Below are positions 1 through 12,423 of a stretch of DNA of 64,000 nucleotides, piece by piece. The notes under the pieces are model-generated. The model did no database searches and was not told where the DNA came from. It worked only from the letters and a program-made list of their open reading frames with translations. How positions within the stretch are numbered: the stretch's first letter is position 1; each line of letters opens with the position of its first letter. The position numbers and the translations under genes are program-made. The stretch comes from Circinella minor (taxonomy: Eukaryota > Mucoromycota > Mucoromycetes > Mucorales > Lichtheimiaceae): assembly GCA_016758965.1 (NCBI GenBank), contig JAEPRB010000153.1:34925-98924 (forward strand), written 5' to 3'.

Positions 1-2
1 TC

Positions 3-155
3 GTTACATATGCTGTTCCTTCTTCAAGTACTAGTACCTTTGATAGTTTACGTGCACCACCACATGTGAGACATTGTAAAACATGTCATAGTAATACTTG
101 TGTTGGCAGAACAGGACGAGGAACATGCCCTCTTTTAAATAATAACAACCAATGA
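3..155 (+). CDS. 3' end of a Cys-rich gene, possibly transposon-derived (partial)
   Basis: An open frame enters from the left edge and ends at a TGA at 153-155, giving about 50 codons. The C-terminal part carries a compact Cys/His pattern (HCKTCHSNTC followed by GRTGRGTC), spaced like a zinc ribbon or knuckle, and ends in an Asn run. Similar Cys-rich tails close many multi-copy Mucorales proteins linked to transposons, so a transposase-like origin is my guess; no catalytic domain is visible. The rest of the gene lies outside the window, so neither start nor family can be settled. A chance open frame is possible, but the regular Cys spacing argues against it. Confidence 0.4.
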   Translation, partial: VTYAVPSSSTSTFDSLRAPPHVRHCKTCHSNTCVGRTGRGTCPLLNNNNQ

Positions 156-618
156 ATCTAGTTTCCAAAATGAACAAACGGGTACATATAAACTTATACG
201 ATACAACCATTAATATTGCATACCATTATTATTATTATTATTTATCATATATTATATATATCACATCTTTTTTTGATAAAAAAAAATGCCATATAGTTAC
301 ATAATACGTAGGAGAGTTTTAATATAATAGGTCTTTAAAATTGGCCTCAGCTTTGCTTCAAAATAATTAAATCCGTCGGTCCCACTTATGGTACCCGAGC
401 CGAAATTGAGCTTCAGTTTTCGCTGTTACCAGTATCATGGCATGATTTTTGTTGATACCGGTAGCAACGCTTTTTTTCATCTTCTTGATACCGGTATCGA
501 GACTTTTTTTCTTGTTTACAAAATGAGTGACGCTGCTAATAATATTGGTAGGGTAAACTAAAGTTGGTCACCATTTTCGCCTGACTCTTTCGGTTTTACT
601 AAACTTATCATTTTTTTA
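156..618. other. Non-coding stretch with GATACCGGTA repeats
   Basis: No coding signal seen. It contains GATACCGGTAGC at 453-464 and the perfect palindrome GATACCGGTATC at 486-497. A third copy lies at 1809-1820, on the far side of the pseudogene that follows. Confidence 0.5.
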
Positions 619-1308
619 GACACCAACAATTACAAACATTTACTAACATATGATTTACCCTTTCGTCACCGCCCGGGAACCGATATCATGAGCAAGCTCA
701 TTTTACAAGATCCTAAAGTGGTGAATATGATGGTAAAAGTTGTCGTTGGTACGTTTCCAGCTATTTAATTTTTTTTTCTTTATAATCTCTTTTTTTATTA
801 AATATATCATTAAACCTCATTTTTTATTTTGTTTCCAGGTGACAATGCGTTTGACAAATATTTCTCTGCGAAGTGTGAATGCAAATCCGGAAAAACATCA
901 GACATGGTGCTTACAACAAAGCAAAAATCTCTCCCCCCCCCGTTATTGTCGAAATACAAAACATTGTCAACGATTCCTTTATGTCAAAACTCAACGAATA
1001 CTGCCTTAATACAAATGATGAATACGGTCGCAAGACAATTTCAATTGTTTTCAGTATCAAAAAGACAACAGAAACAATTTTCAAAGCATCATCAATTCGA
1101 ACATCCACCTCTTTCGCCCGTACTCTCCCCTCATATCATTGGGCAGAAGAGTGTATTCTATTGGACGCAGACACAGATACCATCATCTGACGGTGAAGAA
1201 CTTTCTTGTCATAGATGGGCACCTATATTGGATATGGTGGTATTCAGCACAGATGCAACCGAGAATATTATCAATAAACTATTAAAGAGTGTTCGCACCA
1301 TTGTGTGA
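619..1308 (+). pseudogene. Broken PD-(D/E)XK / Rpn-like nuclease gene of mobile-element type
   Basis: A coding relic that needs one intron and two frame changes. Frame 1 reads from about 619 through LPFRHRPGTDIMSKLI to a GT donor at about 750, and resumes after an AG at 837-838 with GDNAFDKYFSAKCECKSG. At the C10 tract near 932-941 the frame shifts and continues as PPPVIVEIQNIVNDSFMSKL, with a second shift near 1185 into WAPILDMVVFSTDATENI. The pattern D..K-Y-F...(V/I)IVEIQ followed by an alternating helix/strand segment resembles PD-(D/E)XK nucleases of the Rpn/transposase_31 kind, which are multi-copy in Mucorales. The family call rests on motif memory. The poly-C shift could be a sequencing slip; the second shift makes a dead copy likely. 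Confidence 0.45.
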
Positions 1309-4010
1309 GATAATATCCCTAGCATTTCTTGAGGAACGAATTTGATGGTAGTCTCGAACGTTACTTGTCACCATATGAAAACTGGATCTTGTTGCCGAAC
1401 ATCGTTGACACAAATGGGCACCTATATTCCCATTGCGATTACGCTCTATGTAAAAAAAAAAAAAAAGATCAAGAAGGTTCAATCTATTTCTGTTAGACAC
1501 TACTGTTATTTCTATTACTTTAGTACAATTGCATAATATTTTCATCGCCAATTAATTCCATTTATTACATACTTCAATATTATAGATTTACAATTATGAA
1601 TTTATGAGTGGAAGAGATGCTTTTATTTATTATTTTTTTATTTGAGATGAACATAGTATTACCTAACAAATATATTTTGTGTGGCTTAATAAAGTCATAA
1701 ATAATAATAAAAAAACTATTTATATTCTTCCATGTTATCGTAAAGTAATACGTAATAAGAGAGTTCAGAAATAAAAAGTTGGGGGATGCATACACTAAAG
1801 AAACTTTTGATACCGGTATCACAAAAATTATGTTCGGTTTAAGTCAGGATGCACCTTAATCCACCCATTTGGTTTGTAAATAAAAAGTTTATTTTAAAAG
1901 AAAATAAATAAAAAAGGCCAATGTATCAGTAAGTTGTATGAATTTCAAACAACCCGACAGGAAGCACGACGAGAACGTTCATTGGCAAAGCTTCCCAAAA
2001 AAAGTATTTATTCCCTCAGAAGCACGTGTATGTTGATCCCAAATGATGCGTTATCAAATAGGAACGGATGAGAATGTAATCTTGCCAAACATTATTCTTG
2101 CCACGCCATCTTGCCAAATGTTATCCTTGCCATGATTCTATACCCATCATCAATTACCCGCCAGTAATTGAGACTTGCATCCTGCAACACCACGCACTTG
2201 TATTACCCTCCTCGAGAATACATGTATAGTCTCCTTTAGGTCATACTACACTGGTTTATAATAAATCTCCCAAGCGACCGAATCCCATCCCTCACCAACA
2301 TTATATAGAGCGCAAGATCCGGCTTGTTAACCTACTTCTGGTTTTGCTTTGTACCTTGGTTCCAACAACTATCACTGATTTTGACACTATTGCTTGATAT
2401 TAGTTTGACCAGACCCATATCAATTGGTACGCTTGGACAGAATCGAATGAAATTTGCAGGAGGTACAAAATGGGTTCACCAGCTTGCTTAGAAATTATTT
2501 TCATCCGGGCCAGTTGTGACAACCCTTCAACTTGAATCCAAAAGCCAAGTCACCGTCATCCAGTTGATAATTTGAACCACACCAAATACAAAGGTCCATG
2601 TCACTGATGGGATCATCCACCCGTTGGAATAAGTAGATACCTTGTTAAAAAGGAAATATGACAGGCATTGCTGCCACTGGATGAAACTTTGCCTTGGACT
2701 AACGTTTCACCTACCCAGTTAAAATGGGCGTATCCGTAAGGCATTAGCGAACCGAAAGCACGTGAATTATCAACTATGGTTGGAATGATTTGACAATGCT
2801 GTCACTGCTGAGCAAATGCCTGGTAACAAATAGTAAAACCCGAGTCTTGTTGGTCTTTCACAGAATTAAAAGCGTGTACTGCTAGCAACCAGCACAACAA
2901 ACTTCCTTCTTTTGTAAAATATGGAGAAAAAAAAACGATCGTTATTTGCAGCAACGGGTTGTTCAACCATGACAACCGTTCAAACTGAAGGATTGTAGCC
3001 AACTTGAAAAAGTTGCTAAAGAAAGATTGTTGCAGCATCTAACTTCATTCTTAACAATACACAACAGTACAGAATGCCTTGAAAGAACATTCTCCAATAA
3101 AAAGACTCACCATTAAAGTAACTAAATCCCTTTCACATGCATACTTGGATTTCACTCTTTCCATTGAAGCTTGTATACCATAATCAGCTCAATTTTCCTT
3201 CCTTGTTATTCTCAAAAAAGAAAAACAAGGTGTACCAATGGAAAACGTCAATAATCCGAACATGTCAAGCTTGCGAAAAGAGTTGAACCGAATTTGTCAA
3301 GGAACGAGAGACATGTCCAAGAACAATCGTTTCAAAAGAACCGTTTGGGTAATGAAAGTTATATTATCATTCGAACCAAGCAGCATTCATAAAATAATAC
3401 AAACACAATCATAAGTTGGAAAAAAGTTCCAAACCTCTTTTTTTTTTCCAAAAACCCATAAAGCGACTAACCACAAGTCAAAGAAAAAAAAGGCTGCTGT
3501 TTTTTTTTTCTCAAAAGTTAAGGAAAAGAGGCGGCAATTATGAAATCACCTGAAACTTTTTCCTGGTTCTTTACCAAAGATTAACCATGAGGTTAAGACT
3601 GCATGCTAGTTTCTTTTCTTGTCAGGAAAAAAAACGACGCGCATAATATGGTAAGGTAGACTCCAGAACCATGGAAAGAAGTAAAGAAAAGAAGAAACTT
3701 TTTCATTTTTTCGCTCGACTGCGCATTTCTTATAGAAATTCATTTGTCGCAGTAAAAAAAAAAAAATAGGCGCCAGCTAAACGACAGCCAATTTGTTATC
3801 ACTACCCAACACAAAGACCACGACAAAAACTATTTTTTTATACGTAATGTCTATAATCCCCTCTTTTTGTTGCTACCCAGCGTGACTTTTTAATAATATT
3901 TAAACAATATCGTATTTTTGTATAATGTATTCACAGATAGACAATAACGCTATACTTTTGGTGTGGATGGATCAACACGGTGGATAAAAGTGCACAAATA
4001 CTTAAAACCA
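1309..4010. other. Gene-free region, partly GC-richer
   Basis: Nothing codes convincingly. A GATACCGGTATC palindrome sits at 1809-1820. From about 1920 to 3850 base composition is noticeably less AT-rich than other intergenic DNA here, with many short interrupted frames, which suggests an old decayed element or former gene. A 37-codon open frame at 3238-3348 runs into a GTAATG donor-like site but has no partner exon I can join. Confidence 0.4.
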
Positions 4011-4012
4011 TA

Positions 4013-4540
4013 CAGAAGAGCCCCGTTAATTTCATATACTTCATTCCTGGCTATTTTGTGAAATTAACGGTGGAATGAAATTATCGAGGCACCATGTTGG
4101 AAGCAAATACGGGTAAAAAGTTTGACAGAAAAAATTAATAATAAATAAAGCGATATATATATAAGTGACCGTGTAATATGGTTCATATTATATAGCAAGA
4201 GTAATCACTAAAGAAAAAGTATGTGAGGACCATAAATACAATTAATGTTGGTACTGAAGTAGAGCTATCATAGTCCCTTTGGTTCTCAACTAGATTCGGA
4301 CAGTTGCTGTCTTTGAAACAAGCTACTTTGTGTAGCTTCTTTATCGCAGAAAACTAATAAGAGCCTTTCTCAAGTCATGTGTTGGAAGATCGCTTAATTT
4401 CAAGCCTTCAAAATCATTGTGAAAGTGAAAATAAAGGGGATGTGAAAGTTGATACTATGTTTTGCAACTATTCCTGGCAAAAACCAGTAAATTAACGGGG
4501 GTTGAAATTAAACATGGATGAAATTAACGGGGCTTCTCTG
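4013..4540. mobile_element. pogo/Tc1-mariner-like MITE with TA target duplication
   Basis: A 528-bp non-autonomous element. Its ends are inverted copies sharing CAGARRAGCCCCGTTAATTT and reading on into CAT, with only two adjacent differences (AG versus GA at positions 5-6). The element is bounded by TA at 4011-4012 and at 4541-4542, as expected for TA-targeting Tc1/mariner and pogo/Fot/Tigger elements; the CAG start also suits pogo-like ends. Subterminal repeats of the same GAAATTAACGG word occur near 4059-4071 and 4489-4500. No open frame for a transposase exists inside, so it would need a partner elsewhere in the genome. Confidence 0.8.
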
Positions 4541-4542
4541 TA

Positions 4543-6558
4543 TTATCAATCAATTTCTTGAAAGTACAAACTTGAATCAATATTATATAATTTTACGATA
4601 AGTTTATACTTATCGTTTTTATTTATAAATTTTTCGTTCTTTTGCTTCTCTCTCTTTGCTGTTAATTATAACCTAGATGTCCTTGGAAGGATCAAATATT
4701 GGAAGGCAATACGTATAAAGCAATATAACTCTATATCATCATCACTTACTATTAATAAGATATATATATTTCTTTTAGTACTATATTAACTCACATATTT
4801 CCAAACTTTATCATACTGTTATTTTAACAGTGTACATGATGGGATACCGTGTGTGGCGAATAATAATATCACCCAAGCCATTCGATTACATCCATATGTA
4901 CGTATAAATGTAAGTTTGAACTGGAGTTTTTTGATCGATTCATCCGTCTTTACATATATAGCTTACCATTTTTGTCATAGGCATCAAGCTTTGTATGTAT
5001 GTACAGAAATACATAGACTAAAAATTTTCCCAAACCATGAAACATTTGATTCCAAATACCCCCATTCTCCTAATTCATGCGAGATATTAATTAGAGTTGT
5101 CTGACCAATTTTTTTATAAATAAACACGCAGATGATACTACTGTTTTTTTTTCTTGATCTCACCTATCAAATCGATATGAAAAAATAAAGATCAAATTTA
5201 ATGATACGTAAAACTCTAATCCACAAAAGTTTAATACCTGGGGCTTACTATGTCCTGTTGGTGATGCCAGTATAAAAGAACATAATTAACTAGATATAAA
5301 TACCGTTACAGTAGATGCTTTTTATATTTTTATATGGTCAACAAATTCGTGCTCTATGGTATGTATCCTTGGATATAAATTAAGATTTGTACGTATCATA
5401 TTTATTACCATGTAAAAAAAAAACAGAGAATATCCTGTGCCTTATTCTAGTAAAACTATGTAGTCTGTGACATAACCATCTTCATCCAAATGTTCTATAC
5501 GTATATTAATCTTACGATTTTTTGACTTTGAATTTTTCTATTTCTTTGTTGACAACCGATTCTTGTATGAAGTATGTGAAAAGTTGAATCAATTGAACTT
5601 TAATATTTCTTCTTATTATTTTACAGATTATGAAGTGTTTTACGTATCTAAATCGAACATGATATTCCGTAATAGCGTTTGTTCTATACTATATAGTATA
5701 CTATTATTATCTTTAAGAAAAATGAGCTTATTCTCAATGTAAAGCAATACGTACATACATATTCTTGTCTGCTTTTCTAAGAACGCTACTTCAACTTTAA
5801 TAATTGAGATGTTGTTCTATAGGTATCAGTTCGTACTGGATAAACAATTACAGTACTGTTTTAATCCTCTTATCTGAGTGTTGGATTAAAACATATTGTC
5901 GAACAAAACATAATTTTTCCCCTGTGGATGATAATAGCAATTATACTGATTAGTCTATATTTAGTCTACATCTAGTATTGATAGAACCACTATGAGACAG
6001 CTCGAAAAAGTTTATTCTGGTTTCACTTGGTAGGTAAACCATGATCATTTTGATGTATGAGAGGATAGTCTTTATATACTAGACCCTGTTTTGTTTTTCT
6101 TTTAATATTTATCAATTAGGTTGTATTTGAAAAGTGTCCCATCGTAGAATAGTTACAATGATGGACGAAGGAATAACTAAGTGGAGATCATTCTAAATCT
6201 ATTCGACCCGAAATATAACATGAGACTAATAAAGGAGAACTCTTTCAAGGCTAATAATAATAAAAATAACTAGCTATCCCTCGTACCTACAGCTGTACTG
6301 AGGTCTCACTGTTCTGGTACTAGTAGAATTAGTGAAATAGTGTAGCAGCTACACAAAGTTTCACTTCATGAAATCAACCGTTCCTATTTATGTACTTTCC
6401 TTTATAACATTTTTCTTATATGTATAAATGAATTAATGGTAGTTATTTGGTTCTATATAGACATACACTGTAGCGATTGAGAAGAAATTTGTGTTATGTA
6501 AGGGCGGACAGAGGGTATACATATAAAGTGATTGGAAGCATGTGCTACATAGAATGGC
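4543..6558. other. AT-rich intergenic DNA
   Basis: About 2 kb between the MITE and the VPS25 stop codon. Only short frames interrupted by stops are present, with scattered TACGTA words. I see no gene, tRNA or repeat array. Confidence 0.5.
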
Positions 6559-7567
6559 TTATGAAGTGTTGAAAAACTTGATACCCATGTTATCATCATC
6601 CGAAGATCCTTTAAATAATTGTGCTACGCCACGTTTTACAAGAATATTAAGTGCTTTGAGAAGTATAAACTGATCCAATTCATAAAATGCTAGATAGTTT
6701 CATTTTTTCGAATGTTAAATAAAATTTCAAACTTGAAATAAAACCCATACTCATAATCATAACCCTATTCATCATTGACTTACGTTGCCCTTCTGCCAAA
6801 TCACCATGTGCGATTTCATATACAGTCAAAATATTATTGTTGTTCATACCCGTTTCGTTCACCTGTTTTGCATTGGTGTTAGATAATACCCATTATATAT
6901 TTATTATTATTTTCATTTCATACACAATAGCTATATCCTACTTACCCATCCCAAAATTAAAGTTGCCCAATCTTCTGGTTTACGCCAATAAATAATTGCT
7001 TGAGATTTGGATCCTTTCTTTCCATCTACCCATTCTGCATCACCTGTATAAATATGATAAAACATATAACAATCAATCATTCATTCAATGATAGATATGT
7101 CATTATTATTACCTTTTTGAACCATTTCATCCACTATTTCTTGTAATGTTTCAATCGACAATCGGCCTATATATACGTACAAAATTATCCAAGTTAATTC
7201 CCTCTGCTTAGCGAGTTACCTGTTCCTGTTCCTATCCCTCATACTCTTCCAAAGTATCCTAATGAATTACGTTTAAGTTTTGAATTTTCGAATAGTTCAG
7301 ATACACCAGGTGCTGTTACTTCGTGTAAATCAATACGAAAAATATTATAATGTCGACAATAACCCAAGATTAAGTCTTTCCATTGAGAAAGTTGACTTTC
7401 CCAAGTTGAATCGGTTGGTTGGCGACTTTGTTCAGTGTTATGTATAATGTAAATGTTATTAGTCTACAGTTTCTCTGAAACCTTTAGAAAGTGAACATGG
7501 TGCTGATGACTTACGTGTAAAAAGGCGGAAAGTTATGAATAGAAGGAAACTTGAAGTCGGATTGCAT
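6559..7567 (-). CDS. VPS25: ESCRT-II subunit VPS25
   Basis: Six exons on the minus strand: 7515-7567, 7271-7425, 7113-7166, 6946-7043, 6784-6862 and 6559-6689, giving 189 aa (animal VPS25 is about 176). The N-terminus carries the FPPFYT signature, followed by SQWKDLILGYCRHYNIFRID (first winged helix), then RLSIETLQEIVDEMVQKGD and KSQAIIYWRKPEDWATLILG (second winged helix), whose W-R-(R/K)-P-E-(D/E)-W core is diagnostic. VPS25 binds VPS22 and VPS36 and recruits ESCRT-III (VPS20) for multivesicular-body sorting at endosomes. Exon 2 must splice at AAAC/GTAATT; reading on would meet an in-frame stop, and this junction restores the family consensus. The first intron acceptor CAAAG/TCGCC is likewise fixed by frame. 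Confidence 0.93.
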
Positions 7568-8205
7568 TGTAGTCATTAGTTTGTATTTAGAAAGAAACAG
7601 AAGAAAGTAAGGCTATATGCGCGGGAAATAAGCCTGAAATTTTAACAATCTAATCTCAATGCTAATTTCCTATATGTGACCTATATCTCCACTCAAATAA
7701 CTATGTAGCATACTTTAATTCTGATGAAAACAAAGTATATTAAATAGCTTTATTCTATCATCGTATTGTTACCCTAACCCACAGTTCCTTATATCTTGAG
7801 CTGAGTAGAGTTTTACCATTATACTTTTCCAACATAAACTTTCCATATCTCTCGCTAATAAACCTTGTGTATCCCTTTCTAAAATAACATGTTCTCTCAA
7901 TCATCTATCATCTATCATCATTATAATTTTTGTCTTTTGACTTGTAAAAGAGATAGTCGATAAATATACTTTTTTTTATGTTTCTATTGATTCGAAAAAA
8001 GGGTGGAGGGGGAAAAGGATAAACGAAAACATACAAATGACTTTTATAGTAATATTTAACAATTAAACTTAGTTTTTGGAAGGTTTCTTGGCTAGAAAAA
8101 TCATATAAAAAAAGAGAGTATAAATATATTAACCATCATGACCTTTGCTTACTTTGTGCACCAAGCACATTATCCAAACAATAACTTTATACTATAAAAT
8201 TAAGA
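7568..8205. other. Spacer between VPS25 start and mRPS12 stop
   Basis: About 640 bp, AT-rich. It should hold the VPS25 promoter, since VPS25 reads leftward from 7567, and the 3' region of the ribosomal protein gene. No further coding signal was seen. Confidence 0.5.
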
Positions 8206-8730
8206 TTACTTACTGCCATACTTGGAGCGACTAGTTGTACGAGTAGCAACACCTTGTAAATCCATAGCACCACGAACCAAATGGTATCGAACACCAGGCA
8301 AATCAGGAACACGACCACCACGTACCAAAACAACCGAATGTTCCTGCAAGTTGTGACCTTCACCAGGAATGTATGCAATCACAGTTTTACCGTTGGTCAA
8401 CTTCACACGTGCAACTTTACGTTGAGCAGAGTTAGGCTTTTTGGGTTTGGTTGTATAAACCTTGTTACAAACACCTTTTCGTTGATAGCAGTTATCCAAT
8501 GCGGGTGATTTACTGACATTTTTTTTTGATTTACGGCATTTTTTAATGACTTGATTCAAAGTAGCCATGCCAGCACTTTGTTGTGTAAGCCATGGTCGTG
8601 CTACAAAGCTAGTAGTAGTGGTGGTGGTGTTTAAGAACGCATTAAGAGGTTGTTTTTGTTGCTGTAATTGTGGACGAATAGCAGTTGCTAATAATCGACT
8701 CGTGTTGAATAAGGATCGTACGGCTTGCAT
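8206..8730 (-). CDS. MRPS12: Mitochondrial small-subunit ribosomal protein uS12m
   Basis: A single-exon gene of 174 aa. The first 55 or so residues are a basic, Ser/Thr-rich leader with many Arg and no Glu or Asp, typical of a mitochondrial targeting sequence. From about residue 56 the bacterial S12 body follows: [64 protein letters not shown] and [15 protein letters not shown]. The PNSA-RK and GEGHNLQEH blocks line the decoding centre in S12 proteins. The start at 8730 is chosen because it opens the leader; an upstream in-frame ATG at 8865 would add 45 hydrophobic residues with no counterpart in the family. Confidence 0.95.
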   Translation of the reverse strand: MQAVRSLFNTSRLLATAIRPQLQQQKQPLNAFLNTTTTTTSFVARPWLTQQSAGMATLNQVIKKCRKSKKNVSKSPALDNCYQRKGVCNKVYTTKPKKPNSAQRKVARVKLTNGKTVIAYIPGEGHNLQEHSVVLVRGGRVPDLPGVRYHLVRGAMDLQGVATRTTSRSKYGSK

Positions 8731-9592
8731 GTTTTTTATTTTTATCGTTGTTGTTTTAATGTCAAATAATAAAAATATATTATAACAAGGTTGAAGCCTC
8801 TCTTCCACTCCGCTGAAAAATAAAAAATGAAAACAAAAAAAAAAAAGCGGGACTTCCTTATCCATCTTCCTACTAAAAAATCCATTGTCGCACCTTTCAG
8901 TGGAAAATTTTGCAATAATTAACTAACTTGGGCCATGACAACTGTATATTTTAGGAAGTGTATAAAAAGTGTTGCTAGTATATTAATAGCTCTACCAAGC
9001 AACATGACAATTGATGTTTTAAACACTATATATACCAAGTTTTATTTATGCTTTATCCCCATTAGTTACTCGATTGATATATTGCGTTGATATTTAACGA
9101 TAAAATAAACTTCTTCTGACCTTTGATTTATGTATATGTATATGCATAAAAGAAAAGAACTCAATTTAATTATTTGTGATTGACTGGCTTTATATCACAA
9201 TTTGATATTCGGGAGAGAATATCTACGTACACAAAAAGATAGTTTTACATTGTCTTTCATCGGCGTATTATAGAATACATTATACTGTGATAGATTGCAA
9301 TTTTTTTTTATATAAACGATCGAGACGTATCAGTATGTAAGAGTTTTTGTTGTTGTTTTCTTTTTTTTTCTTATTCACTGTAAGAATTTGACCTTTTCTG
9401 TTTACGCAAATAAATTTATGATAATAGATCAGAACAAATCAGTTAACTATTTCATAAAGAAAAAAGACAATTAAGTTGGTACGTAAGAAACAATAAAAAC
9501 AAAAGAACTGTCCCCTTACTTAATACTTCTATTTTTTTTCTCTTGAAAAAAAACTGGAAACAAAAAAAAAAAAAACAAAAGCAAAAGCAAAA
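8731..9592. other. Divergent promoter region between mRPS12 and the MCT-like gene
   Basis: About 860 bp separating a minus-strand and a plus-strand gene, so it should carry both promoters. It contains poly-A/poly-T tracts, and purine-rich CAAAAGCAAAAG runs immediately precede the ATG at 9593. No other gene was seen. Confidence 0.5.
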
Positions 9593-11949
9593 ATGAAGAA
9601 ACTATCTAATCATGATTATTATCAAGCTATATCAAGGTCAGCGACTAATATGAATAACAATACAATAATAAGAGAAATTGACAATAGATACCATATAGAA
9701 GTCGAGCAAAAAAAACAAAACCATTGCTAGTAATAGTCAAAAAGTGCAAGAAGGAATGGTAAAGTTTTTATAAACAGATAAAAAGGAAATCTTTCATCAC
9801 ATGTATAAATAAACTAAAATAACGTGTGAACAGATTCATAATATTAAAAGAGACGAAGTGGACAGATTTCGAGAACGAGGTCATGATGAAGATTTCGGTG
9901 ATGATATGGAAGTAATAGAACCTATCGTTGATAAGGGATCCGCTTGGTTTGTAGTCGCAGGTGCTACGGCTGCGTTCATTTTTACTGGATTCCCTGTAAT
10001 ATGGTATTATTGAAAAAAAAAGAGCATAAATTACATATATAAAAGGATCAATGGGTAAACATGTCGATAGCTAAACATAATAATTAATCCATTTGTAGGG
10101 GTAAGAGTTTTATTGACTAAAAATTCACCATTAAAGTATCTAGTGATATATACAACAAAACATACAAAAGTTTTAATTGAATTCATTATTCATATTCAGG
10201 TGTCATCCAAGATATATACCTTAAATCCGAGATATTTGTTTGTTCGGGCTCAGTGAATATAACACAATTGACTTTTGTTGGAACCATTTATCAAGGCTTG
10301 CTAAATGTAGGTGTGCTATTTTGTAATTTGTATTACGAGCGACTGGGAGCCCGAAAACTGTCTATTTTTGGAGCATTTCTAATGTTTGCAGGATTTACAT
10401 TGACAGGAGTAGCAACTTCGGTAAAATATTGCTTGGTCCTTGGGTAGTGCGCATATGTGTTATAAATGTACTTTATAACTAATAATCATTGATTATTTAA
10501 TATAATAGATATGGCACATTTATTTATCATTAAGTATTGCTGCCAGCATGGGAGCAGCAATATTATATGGGGTAAACTTGACTTTTTATAACATAAACTT
10601 TAACGAAAATATATTTGAAAAGAAAGAAAAAATTAAACACTTAAAACAATTGCTCAAAAAACACAGGTTTCGATACGTATTATCCCCCAATGGTTCATTG
10701 CGAAAAGAGCAACAGCTTTTGGAATTCCAGCAAGTTCGGGTGCTTTTGCTGGATTAGTTTTTCCGTTAATCATTACAAAAATAAATGATACCCTTGGTCA
10801 TCACTGGTATATATAGATTTTTATGTACGATTATATTACATTTTTAAATTTGTTTATTTAAAATCTACTCTATATTATACTATTACTATTTCCTTCTTTA
10901 GCATATTCTATATTTTAGGGTTCATATCATTAACGACTAGTGCTGTTGCTGTGACATTCCTTAATGATCAACATAGCGAGCAAAAAAAGAAAAAAATGGA
11001 ACAATATGTAAAAACAAAAAACTTTAACTGGGATATCTTGAGACAGATGGATGTGGTTTTATGGATGGTTAATGGGCCTTTTGCTTTAAGTGGTCGATTA
11101 ATTGTATTTATTTTTTTACCATGTAAGTGCTTTTTTTTTTTTTAAAAAAAAAGACGTTCACAAAAAATAAGAAAGCATTTCTATTAGCATGAATAACCGT
11201 AACTAATACTACGACTTTTCTTCTCTCAAAAAAAGCTTATGGAACCCATATTGGTTTATCAGGAACCCAAGTTGCAGCTGTTACTTCAATTGCATCAGGA
11301 GCACAATTTTTTGGAAGAATTTGTCTTGGGTTAGTTTTTTAGAATACAAAACTTTTGTCATTGTCGAGAATATTATTGATGTATATTTTTATTATAGACT
11401 AGTCGCTGATTGGATTGGATATATGAATATGTATATCGGAAGCATGACTGTGTCAACCATATCCATTTTTGCAATGTGGATTTTAGCAAATGATTTTGCA
11501 AGTCTTATTGGATTTTCTGTAATATTTGGTTTTTTTTCGGGAGTGTATGTCTTAGTTAGTAAGTTTTTTTTTTTTTTTTTTTGCTTATCATATTTTAATG
11601 AGAGAAAAGGAAAAGTATATGTCTATGTATGTAATAAATACCAATGAACCATGCTAATAGTGATTAACTTGTTAAGTTAGATCCACCAATTGCTGCCACC
11701 ATAGCTGGAATGGATAAATACCCCTCCACCATAAATTTTATAATGATTATAAACCTTTTGGTGATCCTTATTCCCGCTATAATAAGTATTGCTGGAAACG
11801 ATATTGACAACGACAATAATAGTATTATTGGTGTTAACGATCCATTTATACCATACAAAATTACTAGCGGGGCGCTTTATGGTGTATGTGTTCTGCTGAC
11901 GATGATTATCAAGCTACGTAGAAACTCAAAACTGTTTGCAAAAATATAA
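9593..11949 (+). CDS. MFS transporter, monocarboxylate-transporter-like
   Basis: Ten exons: 9593-9636, 9851-10003, 10099-10100 (2 nt), 10200-10420, 10509-10571, 10667-10806, 10902-11122, 11236-11329, 11398-11558 and 11681-11949, giving 455 aa. TM1 starts in DKGSAWFVVAGATAAF and runs into WGVIQDIYL, the usual opening of MCT/MCH proteins (SLC16-like). Further marks are IPQWFIAKRATAFGIPASSG after TM4 and the GLVADWIGY loop. These are plasma-membrane or organelle carriers of monocarboxylates or related small molecules; the substrate cannot be read from sequence. The junction after TM1 works only with a 2-nt exon (GG). Exon 1 (donor AAG/GTCAGC) is the weakest part; the N-terminus may differ. Confidence 0.85.
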
Positions 11950-12423
11950 CTCCATGTCCTAAAATTATTACGTACAAGAATAATAGTCAAATGGATTTCT
12001 TTGTCAATTATCATATATTAATAACATAATATAATAATAATAAAAAATTACGTACATATACTGATATAATACTAGCACAAACAAGATAAATAAATTATAA
12101 TTACGTACTGTATATGTTACAAAAAAATCAGAAGGTAAAAAAAGATACTACTTCATTATTAGACCGTTTTTGTTTATCAAGGAATTTCCTTCTCATGGAA
12201 AACGTTAGGTAATTTGTACTAGATACGAATCAAATACCGAACCAAAATAATTAGTACTACATACTACTAGGGTAAAAGCGACACAATGTGATTTTTTCTT
12301 CGACTATATCGTATACAATTGATAATTATGTGATGATAGGGTATTTATTAGCAAAACATCTATTTGTAATAAAGTATGATGGTTCAGTTATTTGAGTTCA
12401 ATTGTAACAGAAAACTTACAAAA
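11950..12423. other. AT-rich spacer
   Basis: About 470 bp between the stop of the MCT-like gene and the MFS relic. No coding or repeat signal was recognised. Confidence 0.4.

Noticed and set aside
3238..3348. 37-codon open frame beginning MENVNNPNMSSLRKELNRIC and ending at a GTAATG donor-like site
   Set aside because: No downstream exon could be joined in frame and no family resemblance; kept only as a note in the surrounding region.
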